A stretch of DNA of 6,994 nt from Candidatus Kuenenia stuttgartensis (GTDB lineage Bacteria > Bacteroidota > Bacteroidia > Chitinophagales > Chitinophagaceae), in assembly GCA_943330835.2 (NCBI GenBank), contig CALQJH020000097.1, positions 1 to 6,994 of the forward strand, in the 5' to 3' direction. Position 1 is the first letter of the stretch. The number at the start of each line of letters is the position of its first letter. The notes beneath the pieces are model-generated. The model worked only from the letters and a program-made list of their open reading frames with translations, was not told the DNA's origin and ran no database searches. Made by a program: the position numbers and the translations under genes. Shown one piece after another: positions 1 through 6,196 of the stretch.

Positions 1-597
1 ACAAAAACCTTTGATGTTAAATACACAGTAGGTACTCCAGGTGGAGCAGCTGTAATGCCAGATAAAATGAATGTTTTTTATATTGGTGTTGACAACCCTG
101 TTACCATTGGATCTCCAACGGGCTGGGATAAAACTAACGTGACTATTTCTAACGCTACCATCACTGGTGCTGGTTCAAATAGAATAGTTCGACCTAGCGC
201 TACTCCTGGACAAAAAGCTGTAGTTACAGTACTTGCAGACAAAAAACCTTCTTCTTTCGAGTTTAGAATTAAGAGAATTCCAGATCCTGTATTTAAAGTG
301 GGATCAGGTAAAGTGAGAATGCCTTCAGTTGAGTTTAAAAGTCAACAATTTTGTCGTGCAGAACTTGAGAATTTTGACTTTGATTTAAGGTTTAATGTGG
401 TTAGTGCAACAGTATTTTTTTCAGGGGCTAACTTTCCTAACGTATCAACTTCATCTTTACAAGGAAATAATCTAGGCCCTTTATCTTCATTCGTATCAAG
501 ATGTGGACCAGGTTCGGTTATAACATTCGACAATGTTAAAGTACAAGGTCCAGATGGAGTAAGAACTATTGAAGGTAAATCAATCGCGCTTTATTAA
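1..597 (+). CDS. gldM: GldM, type IX secretion/gliding motor protein (C-terminal part)
   Basis: The left edge cuts the gene; the frame is open from base 1 and gives 198 residues to a TAA at 595-597. The segments MNVFYIGVDNP (residues 23-33) and FRIKRIPDP (88-96) are typical of the GldM C-terminal region. In this family GldM has one N-terminal inner-membrane helix, which with GldL forms the proton-driven motor. Its long periplasmic part has four domains and reaches the GldK/GldN ring at the outer membrane. Family length is about 515 residues, so this piece should cover roughly the last two periplasmic domains. Two cysteines (local residues 118 and 168) could form a disulfide; that is inference. 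Complete gldN follows after 10 bp in the usual gldL-M-N order, which supports the call. An ATG at 55 is only an internal methionine, because the conserved sequence continues upstream of it. Confidence 0.95.
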   Translation, partial: TKTFDVKYTVGTPGGAAVMPDKMNVFYIGVDNPVTIGSPTGWDKTNVTISNATITGAGSNRIVRPSATPGQKAVVTVLADKKPSSFEFRIKRIPDPVFKVGSGKVRMPSVEFKSQQFCRAELENFDFDLRFNVVSATVFFSGANFPNVSTSSLQGNNLGPLSSFVSRCGPGSVITFDNVKVQGPDGVRTIEGKSIALY

Positions 598-607
598 ATT
601 TAATTTT

Positions 608-1639
608 ATGAATAGTAGATTTCTTAAGTTTATTTTTCTGTTTGTAGTATTATGTGGTACTGCAAATTATGCAACTGCTCAAAAGAAAAAGTCAACTAAA
701 AAAACAACTAAAGGTAAAACAAGAGCCAGTATACAACCATCAGTGGCTTCTGTTGATACTGTTGCTATACCTGTTGTAAATCCTGAGCCGATTGTTAAGG
801 TAGAAGCTGCAAGCGATAGTTTGCCTTTACAAAAGATAAAGCCATCTTTAAGACCAGATGAGTCTGTAGAAACCACTTTACTAAGAGAGAGAATTCCATT
901 GGCTTATGAACATCTTAGAGCAGATGATGCAGTTTATCGTCATAGGGTTTGGAGAGAAATTGATACGAGAGAAAAAATGAATCAAACTTTCACTTATTCT
1001 GCAAATGAAGACAACGGGAATCAAAGATTCATTTCTATATTATTGCAAGCATTACAAGATTCAACAAAAGGGATAACGGCCTTTTCAAGCCTAGATGACC
1101 GCTTTACCACACCTTTAACTAAAGCAGAATTAATTAAACAAGTAGTTGGAGAGCCTGTAGATGTTCCTGATTATGATTCTCTTGGAAATTTTAAAGGGAC
1201 AAAGAAGAAAAACAATGATGTAAATCTTGATTCTTTTTATAGATTCCACATTAAAGAAGAAGTTGTATTTGACAAAGAAAGCTCTCGATTATTTTGGAGA
1301 ATTCTTGGCATAGCTCCTGTTAAAAATGTAATTACTTCTCAAGGAGTAGATTTAGGCCCTTCTGAATTATTTTGGGTGTATTATCCTGATATGAGACCAA
1401 TTTTCTCTTCATATGAAGTATATAATGGTAAGAATATTGGGAATAGAATGAGCTGGGATGATTTGTTTGAAAGCAGGATGTTTTCAGGAAGAATCATTAA
1501 AAGTTCAATGGATAATCCTAAAGATATGAAAATTGAAAATACTCCTACTTTGAAAGAGAATTCTATGCTTCAATTGTTTGAAGGTGAAAACATTAAAGAA
1601 AAAATATTCACTTACGAACAAGATCAGTGGAGTTATTAA
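608..1639 (+). CDS. gldN: GldN (PorN-like), type IX secretion/gliding periplasmic ring component
   Basis: The protein has 343 residues. It starts with a Sec signal peptide: basic start, hydrophobic core about 6-17, likely cleavage after ATA at residue 24. A lysine/threonine-rich stretch (26-39) and a Val/Pro-rich linker follow. The conserved GldN body includes RHRVWREIDTREKMN (111-125), VVFDKESSRLFWRILGIAPV (219-238), LFWVYYPDMRP (254-264) and MSWDDLFESRMFSGRI (281-296). In the family, GldN/PorN associates with the lipoprotein GldK/PorK in a large ring under the outer membrane and contacts GldM. The ATG at 608 is chosen because it gives a clean signal peptide and sits 10 bp after the gldM stop. 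The earlier in-frame ATG at 569 lies inside gldM and would put a polar 13-residue extension ahead of the signal peptide. It is the last gene of its operon, followed by a terminator. Confidence 0.95.
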   Translation: MNSRFLKFIFLFVVLCGTANYATAQKKKSTKKTTKGKTRASIQPSVASVDTVAIPVVNPEPIVKVEAASDSLPLQKIKPSLRPDESVETTLLRERIPLAYEHLRADDAVYRHRVWREIDTREKMNQTFTYSANEDNGNQRFISILLQALQDSTKGITAFSSLDDRFTTPLTKAELIKQVVGEPVDVPDYDSLGNFKGTKKKNNDVNLDSFYRFHIKEEVVFDKESSRLFWRILGIAPVKNVITSQGVDLGPSELFWVYYPDMRPIFSSYEVYNGKNIGNRMSWDDLFESRMFSGRIIKSSMDNPKDMKIENTPTLKENSMLQLFEGENIKEKIFTYEQDQWSY

Positions 1640-1662
1640 TAACAACATTTCATTTTAATTAT

Positions 1663-1697
1663 AATAACCCTTTCATTTGAGAGGGTTATTCTTTTTT
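1663..1697 (+). terminator. Rho-independent terminator after gldN
   Basis: A perfect 9-bp stem pairs AATAACCCT (1663-1671) with AGGGTTATT (1682-1690). It extends inward by a T-G wobble, T-A and C-G to a 4-base loop at 1675-1678, and is followed by CTTTTTT (1691-1697). It lies 23 bp after the gldN stop, in the right place and orientation to end the gld operon. The right arm and loop coincide with the last codons and stop of convergent uvrC. On the - strand no T-run follows the hairpin, so it should act mainly on gldN transcripts. Confidence 0.85.
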
Positions 1698-3490
1698 AAG
1701 GCATTATATAGTATTCCGGCTTTTTTATTCCCAATGCATTTTTCCAGTTCTGACAATTCCAGCAACTTGATTTTTTTTACTGATTTATATTTTTTCAACA
1801 AAATTTCTACTGTTGCTTTTCCAATTCCTTCTATGGATTCCAATTCATTTGTAATGGCTGATTCGCTTCTTTTATCTCTGTGAAAGCCAATTCCAAAACG
1901 ATGGACTTCATCTCTGATTCTTCTGATTAATTTCAAACTGTCACTATTCCAAGGTAATTGGATGGATTCCGTATCGCCTGCGAAGAAGAGTTCTTCTTTA
2001 TTTTTGGCTAATCCCACCAAGGTTAATTTACCCTTCAATCCAAGGGATTCAATAGCACTTAAAGCCGCATTTAACTGTCCTTTACCTCCATCTATTATAG
2101 TCAAGTCAGGAAAGTCTTCTCCTTCTTCATTCATTCGCTTATACCTTCTGGTAACGATTTCTTTCATGCTGGCAAAATCATCAATTCCTTCAACTGTTTT
2201 TATGATAAATCGGCGGTAATCTTTTTTTGAAGGAATGCCATTCTTAAAACAAACCATCGCAGCTACTGCATTTGTACCATGTAAATTAGAATTGTCGAAA
2301 CACTCAATGTGAGCGGGTACTTTCTTCAATTGTAAATCATCTTGTAATCTTTGTAATATTTCCTCCATTTCTACACTATTCTTTTCTTCAAGCAGCAGCA
2401 TCTTTTTTGCTTTCAATTCTCGTTTGAAATAGTCTGCATTTTTTTGAGATAAATCTAATAATTTCTTTTTATCACCTGTTTTTGGGATAGTAATAATGAT
2501 GTTTCGCTCTGGATAATCAATATGAAATGGAATCACAATCTCGTTGGCATCACTGTTATAAAGTTGCCTTAATTGCAATATGGCAAATCGAAGCACTTCA
2601 TTTGGCGCTTCGTCGAGTTTCTTTTCGAGTGTAATCGTTTTCGTATGTATGATACTTCCATTATTTACAGCTAAATAATTTACATATGCGATGTCTCCTT
2701 CTTCTAAAATGCTGAATACATCGGTGTTTCCAATGCTTGTATTGACTACCGTTGACTTTGCCTGGTATTGTTGAAGTTGTAGTATTTTGTTTTGATAATT
2801 GGCAGCTTTTTCAAATTCCAAAGCTGCTGATTGAAAGGCAACTTTATTTTTCAATTCTGTAAGTAAGGGTGTCAGGTTCCCTTTTAATAATGACTTTAAT
2901 TGTAAAATACCTTCATCATAATCTTCCTTAGTTTGTAATCCTTCACAAGGACCCTTGCAATTACCCAGGTGATATTCCAAACAAACTTTAAATTTCTTTT
3001 TTGTGACATTAGTTTCGGAAAGATTCAGTTTGCAATTTCGTAAGGGAAAATATTGTTTGATGAATTCGATAATTTCTCTTGCATTATTGATAGAACTATA
3101 TGGGCCAAAATAAAGCGAACCATCTTTTAATTTTTTTCTGCTGAAGAAAACTCTTGGAAATCTTTCGTTTTTAATGACGACATAAGGATAGTTTTTATCG
3201 TCTTTTAAATTGATATTATAGTGTGGTTGATAAGTTTTTATTAAAGAGCTTTCTAAGAAAAAAGCATCTTCTTCATGATCTACAATCGTGAATTCAATGG
3301 TATGAATTTTCTTGACTAATTCAGCAGTCTTTTGATTAGAAACGTTTTTGTTGAAATAGCTACTAACTCTTTTCTTTAATTGTTTTGCTTTTCCAACGTA
3401 GATAAGTTTATTGCTGGAATCAAAATATTTGTATACTCCAGGGTTCGTAGGAATGGTCTGCGATATTTTTGAAAATTCTTCTTGAGTCAT
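1673..3490 (-). CDS. uvrC: UvrC, excinuclease ABC subunit C
   Basis: UvrC makes both incisions, 3' and 5' of a DNA lesion, after recruitment by UvrB in nucleotide excision repair. The 605 residues match the usual length (about 600). The N-terminal GIY-YIG nuclease has GVY (18-20), YVG (31-33) and the Arg of KKRVSSYF (39-46). Four cysteines (153, 170, 178, 182) match the UvrC pattern reported to bind an iron-sulfur cluster. The UvrB-interacting UVR motif is LEFEKAANYQNKI (224-236). The RNase H-like 5' nuclease keeps ECFDNSNLHG (Asp399), GIDDFASM (Asp438), IDGGKGQ (Asp467) and RDEVHRFGI (His530). A helix-hairpin-helix region starts at IEGIGKAT (553-560). All key residues are present, so the enzyme should be active. 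The ATG lies 7 bp after the stop of the upstream lipoprotein gene, implying co-transcription and perhaps coupled translation. Confidence 0.98.
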   Translation of the reverse strand: MTQEEFSKISQTIPTNPGVYKYFDSSNKLIYVGKAKQLKKRVSSYFNKNVSNQKTAELVKKIHTIEFTIVDHEEDAFFLESSLIKTYQPHYNINLKDDKNYPYVVIKNERFPRVFFSRKKLKDGSLYFGPYSSINNAREIIEFIKQYFPLRNCKLNLSETNVTKKKFKVCLEYHLGNCKGPCEGLQTKEDYDEGILQLKSLLKGNLTPLLTELKNKVAFQSAALEFEKAANYQNKILQLQQYQAKSTVVNTSIGNTDVFSILEEGDIAYVNYLAVNNGSIIHTKTITLEKKLDEAPNEVLRFAILQLRQLYNSDANEIVIPFHIDYPERNIIITIPKTGDKKKLLDLSQKNADYFKRELKAKKMLLLEEKNSVEMEEILQRLQDDLQLKKVPAHIECFDNSNLHGTNAVAAMVCFKNGIPSKKDYRRFIIKTVEGIDDFASMKEIVTRRYKRMNEEGEDFPDLTIIDGGKGQLNAALSAIESLGLKGKLTLVGLAKNKEELFFAGDTESIQLPWNSDSLKLIRRIRDEVHRFGIGFHRDKRSESAITNELESIEGIGKATVEILLKKYKSVKKIKLLELSELEKCIGNKKAGILYNALKKNNPLK

Positions 3491-3497
3491 GGCGTAT

Positions 3498-4100
3498 CTA
3501 ATAATCCCATTTGATTTTCACTTCATCCATTATTTTCGGCTTTATTTCATTGTTACTTTCAACAATGGTAATAGCTCTGCAACTTTTTCCTGGAATCCAT
3601 GTAAATTGTCGCGATTGATCAGGACTCAGTTTTTTTACTAAATAGATTCGATTCACAGAGTTGGTTTCCGGATTGATGTAAATATCCCAATGAATCCATG
3701 GTAATGTTTCAGGTAAAATATTGATAGGGTCATAACTTAATGTAACTGCAGATAAAGTCTCATCAAAAAACTTTTTCTCAGAAAAAAACGATGCATAACT
3801 AATAGAATCTATCAGTGGAGAATAGAACTCTTGGAATTCTGTTTCTAATTCTTCTACCTTAATCCAAGAAGAGTCCTGTTGCTTTCCCCTGAAAAAATAC
3901 TTAATAGGATTCTTCCCATTTCTTCTTATTTCTGTAAGCTCTCCTTTGATGAAATCACCTACAGGAAAAAAGGACGCTTTTTCTTTTGTGCTGTCTATGT
4001 TTTTTTGATTACTATTTTGAATAGCATGATTACTGTCTTTTCCATGGTTACATCCAAATAGAACAGCAAATAATACAACTATTAATGGGGTAGGTTTCAT
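3498..4100 (-). CDS. Putative lipoprotein of unknown function, upstream of uvrC
   Basis: I do not recognise a named family. The 200-residue product starts with a lipoprotein signal peptide: a short start with Lys2, hydrophobic core 6-15, and lipobox LFGC with the acylated cysteine at 17. A polar Asn/Lys/Ser-rich tether follows (about 18-42). The rest looks like a compact soluble domain rich in aromatic residues, with alternating strand-like segments such as LPWIHWDIYINPETNSVNRI (133-152) and RQFTWIPGKSCRAITIVES (164-182). The domain ends with KIKWDY and has no further membrane segment. It is therefore probably anchored in an envelope membrane facing the periplasm or the surface. The gene ends 7 bp before uvrC and has a promoter-like site upstream, so the two probably form one transcript. 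A role in DNA repair does not follow from this. The lipoprotein call is secure; the function is open. Confidence 0.8.
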   Translation of the reverse strand: MKPTPLIVVLFAVLFGCNHGKDSNHAIQNSNQKNIDSTKEKASFFPVGDFIKGELTEIRRNGKNPIKYFFRGKQQDSSWIKVEELETEFQEFYSPLIDSISYASFFSEKKFFDETLSAVTLSYDPINILPETLPWIHWDIYINPETNSVNRIYLVKKLSPDQSRQFTWIPGKSCRAITIVESNNEIKPKIMDEVKIKWDY

Positions 4101-4173
4101 CTGTTAATAAAGTTTGTAAATTTTGATTACTTCAGTTAGCCTTGATGATTTTTATTGACATGATTAGTAGACT

Positions 4174-4204
4174 AAAATGTATCATTTATCAGTATAAATA
4201 CAAG
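4174..4204 (-). promoter_or_regulatory. Predicted -33/-7 promoter for the lipoprotein-uvrC operon
   Basis: Read on the - strand, CTTG (4204-4201) is followed after 19 bases by TACATTTT (4181-4174). The Bacteroidota housekeeping consensus is TTTG, 19-21 bases, TAnnTTTG, so each box has one mismatch and the spacing fits. The predicted transcript would start near 4167, about 65-70 bases before the lipoprotein ATG. In AT-rich DNA such matches can arise by chance. The 160-bp gap holding it (4101-4260) shows no strong hairpin that would end transcription from the envelope-protein gene upstream. Confidence 0.45.
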
Positions 4205-4260
4205 AATAAAAAAATTTAATGAAGGATGTAGTTTCTTTTTTGAAATAGGAAAAATACTCA

Positions 4261-5481
4261 TTAAAAATTCCTGGAAATACCGAGCTTCAAACCGATGTTG
4301 TAAAACTTTTCGTTGTAATTGTATGTTTTATCATAGTTAGAAAGTAATTGGTATTTTAATTGGGGCCCAGCATTTAGATATGCACCATTACTTATTTTTA
4401 AACTCAGGAAGGTTTCCACACTTGTATTAATATTCCACTTCCTTTTGTCTGATTGGTTGAATGCATTATTATGATCATCAATTGTCGAGAAATCACCTAG
4501 TCTGTATGTGGGTTCGATAGCAGCTCCGGCAAACCAATGCAGCCAATTGTTACCCGCAATTTCAAATTCTGTTCCTATGGGAAATGAAATCTGGTAGGAA
4601 GAATAGTTAATGGCGTTGTCATCTCCAAGGCTCATTGTTTTTCCCATATCCGAAGAAGATAACAAGTTGCTTTTCGCAGTTGATAAATTGTCTAGATTAT
4701 TATCTTTCAATTTATACTTTGAATAATTCAACTGCATTCCTGCTTTAATACGAAAGGCCTTCGTTACATTAAGTAAAACGGCTCCTCCAGCTTCGAAGTT
4801 CAAATTGTTTGAATAACTATAACTATGATTTTTATCGTTTTGATTTAAATTAGTTAGCGCATTTCCGCCACCATTATTGCCTAAATTTCTAGACCAAATA
4901 GATGGTGCTGCATATAGTTCATACGAAATCAATCCATTTAAATTATCCTTGGGAATCGCGTAAGTAGGTCTATTTGAAATTTCCTTTTTATCAGTAATTA
5001 TAGAGGAATGTAAATCAATGTTATTAACTGTTGCGTTTAATAAAATTGGTGCAGCATTCATTTGAGAAGATTTCAAATTCTGATCAATCTTATGTTTCAG
5101 CGATTGATTTTTATTTGCTATCATTAATGTTGAAAGTAAAATAATCTTATTTTTTAACCTAGGCATAAGTGTGGAATGCTCAATAGGTTTTATTTTATTT
5201 ATTAGTACGATTTCTTTAGAATTAATGGAGTTTGTTGTGGGCTTTAGTGTTGTGGTAATTATATTCGTACTTATCGTATTTCGCTCAACAGTATTGTTTA
5301 TTCCTAATGAAAATATTGAAATCAATATGATTAATGAAGTGAAAGCAGAGGGCATTTTTTTGCTTGGATGAATATTATTATAAATGCTTTTCCAAACGCG
5401 TTTTTTAGGCTGCATTTTAAAGTCTATTAGGCTGTCCTTTAAAAATTGTTCTAATGAATCTATGTTATAATAATTTTCCAT
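4261..5481 (-). CDS. Putative dual membrane-spanning anti-sigma factor (Dma-like), outer-membrane barrel protein
   Basis: The protein has 406 residues. Residues 1-45 form an amphipathic, basic segment including FKMQPKKRVWKSIYNNIHPS (21-40), which resembles the cytoplasmic start of Bacteroidota anti-sigma-like proteins. A single hydrophobic helix lies at about 46-62. Lys41-Lys42 before it favour a cytoplasmic N-terminus. Residues 63-182 are Thr/Asn/Ile/Lys-rich without clear domain structure, as expected of a periplasmic linker. Residues 184-406 look like an eight-stranded outer-membrane barrel: amphipathic strands at about 184-198, 228-239, 242-258, 294-309, 313-328, 348-363, 367-380 and 393-406, with a C-terminal Phe. 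Long loops alternate with tight turns. There is no cleavable signal peptide at the N-terminus. The gene lies 26 bp downstream of an ECF sigma gene, so it probably controls that factor. An alternative is an uncharacterised inner-membrane-anchored protein with a periplasmic beta-domain. Topology is well supported; the anti-sigma role is inferred. Confidence 0.7.
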   Translation of the reverse strand: MENYYNIDSLEQFLKDSLIDFKMQPKKRVWKSIYNNIHPSKKMPSAFTSLIILISIFSLGINNTVERNTISTNIITTTLKPTTNSINSKEIVLINKIKPIEHSTLMPRLKNKIILLSTLMIANKNQSLKHKIDQNLKSSQMNAAPILLNATVNNIDLHSSIITDKKEISNRPTYAIPKDNLNGLISYELYAAPSIWSRNLGNNGGGNALTNLNQNDKNHSYSYSNNLNFEAGGAVLLNVTKAFRIKAGMQLNYSKYKLKDNNLDNLSTAKSNLLSSSDMGKTMSLGDDNAINYSSYQISFPIGTEFEIAGNNWLHWFAGAAIEPTYRLGDFSTIDDHNNAFNQSDKRKWNINTSVETFLSLKISNGAYLNAGPQLKYQLLSNYDKTYNYNEKFYNIGLKLGISRNF

Positions 5482-5502
5482 GTTCCTTTAATTCTATTTA
5501 AT

Positions 5503-5541
5503 ATCTATCAAGAAGTGAATTCAAACCTTGACTTGATAGAT
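5503..5541 (-). promoter_or_regulatory. mRNA hairpin spanning the sigma-factor stop codon
   Basis: The arms ATCTATCAAG and CTTGATAGAT (5503-5512 and 5532-5541) form a perfect 10-bp inverted repeat with a 19-base loop. In the - strand transcript the first arm encodes the T-S-I-K part of the sigma C-terminus. The second arm contains the TGA stop, followed at once by an in-frame TAG. The hairpin ends 21 bases before the ATG of the Dma-like gene. No T-run follows on the - strand, so it is not a typical terminator. It may be a processing or stability element, or may affect translation of the second gene; that is inference. Confidence 0.5.
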
Positions 5542-6092
5542 GTTTTTTTAATTGGCTTCTCTAAAATTTCTTTATTTATTAAGATTGTTTCGAGCATTTT
5601 CTTTGCCCTTGCATACTGGCTTCTGCTGGTTACTTCTTCTATTTCAAGCATTTTAGCAATCTCATTGTGAGAGTAGCCTTCAATAGCATATAAGTTCAAC
5701 ACTGTTTTATACCCAAGAGGAAGTAATCGAATACACTCTACAATTTGTTTTGCCTGAATAATAGAAGGAATAAAAGCATCTTTCGATTGGATATTTGTCG
5801 CATTACTTATATCAATGGTGTCATCAAACTTTTTATTTTTTTTGATGATATTGATGCAGGTATTTACAACAACTCGTCTGATCCACCCTTCAATAGGACC
5901 ATCGTTTCTAAATTGATGTAGTTGTGTAAAAACCTTTATAAAACCTTCTTGAAGCATATCTTCGGCATCTTCCCGATTATAGGCATAACGATAGCAAACC
6001 CCAAGCATTTTAGGACTGAATTTATTATACAAAAATTCCTGAGCGCTGGCATTATTTATTTTGCTTCCCTCAAGCATTTGCTCTTCGGTCAT
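5508..6092 (-). CDS. ECF-type RNA polymerase sigma-70 factor
   Basis: This 194-residue protein has the two-domain plan of extracytoplasmic-function sigma factors, which direct RNA polymerase to a small regulon in response to an envelope signal. Region 2 (about 16-88) includes YNREDAEDMLQEGFIKVF (38-55), the core-binding and -10-melting part, and GPIEGWIRRVVVNTCINII (65-83). Region 4 (about 115-170) includes RLLPLGYKTVLNLYAIEGYS (122-141) and the helix-turn-helix HNEIAKMLEIEEVTSRSQYA (142-161), then RAKKML, which reads the -35-type element. The SRSQYARAKKML form is typical of Bacteroidota members. There is no extra C-terminal domain beyond a short basic tail. The first gene of a pair, it is followed after 26 bp by the likely membrane anti-sigma gene. 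The ATG at 6092 gives a normal N-terminus; Met6 is a possible alternative. Its target genes cannot be read from this window, although autoregulation is common for such pairs. Confidence 0.93.
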   Translation of the reverse strand: MTEEQMLEGSKINNASAQEFLYNKFSPKMLGVCYRYAYNREDAEDMLQEGFIKVFTQLHQFRNDGPIEGWIRRVVVNTCINIIKKNKKFDDTIDISNATNIQSKDAFIPSIIQAKQIVECIRLLPLGYKTVLNLYAIEGYSHNEIAKMLEIEEVTSRSQYARAKKMLETILINKEILEKPIKKTSIKSRFEFTS

Positions 6093-6109
6093 ACCTAAAT
6101 ATTAAGTGA

Positions 6110-6117
6110 CAAATATA
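6110..6117 (-). promoter_or_regulatory. Possible -7 element upstream of the sigma gene
   Basis: On the - strand the sequence TATATTTG matches the Bacteroidota -7 consensus TAnnTTTG exactly. It lies 17 bases before the sigma ATG, so the leader would be only about 10-15 bases. No TTTG-like -33 box is found 19-21 bases further upstream, so either the site is weak or activated, or the match is chance. The 104-bp gap around it (6093-6196) shows no strong terminator for the upstream haem-binding gene, so read-through is also possible. Confidence 0.3.
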
Positions 6118-6196
6118 CTGATAAATTGTCTTTTTATGCTCTATTTACTTGCTTCTTGAGAGGGTACAACCTGCTTTGACTTGATTAGGATATTCA

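Noticed and set aside
342..533. Open frame on the - strand within gldM, and similar antisense frames at 679-876 (-), 1677-1883 (+), 1962-2219 (+), 3879-4061 (+) and 5171-5371 (+)
   Set aside because: Each lies wholly inside a well-supported gene on the other strand and shows no recognisable domain; the hydrophobic look of some reflects low-complexity codons of the true gene.
569..607. Longer gldN start at 569, overlapping gldM
   Set aside because: It would place 13 polar residues before the signal peptide; the ATG at 608 gives a normal Sec signal and 10-bp spacing from gldM.
1632..1643. 12-bp palindrome GTTATTAATAAC at the gldN stop, able to pair with part of the terminator arm
   Set aside because: Short and purely A/T except at its ends; an attenuation-like switch after the last gene of an operon has no evident purpose, so chance is likelier.
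3774..3790. Inverted repeat TTTTTCT/AGAAAAA in the lipoprotein gene
   Set aside because: It is produced by Phe, Ser, Glu and Lys codons in an AT-rich gene and is far from any transcript end.
5116..5151. Second hydrophobic patch (residues about 111-122) in the Dma-like protein as a second membrane helix
   Set aside because: It is only about 12 residues long and flanked by lysines, and a second crossing would put the beta-barrel domain in the cytoplasm.
5532..5549. Hairpin followed by a T-run on the + strand, looking like a + strand terminator
   Set aside because: No + strand gene precedes it; the T-run is the antisense of lysine codons near the sigma C-terminus.
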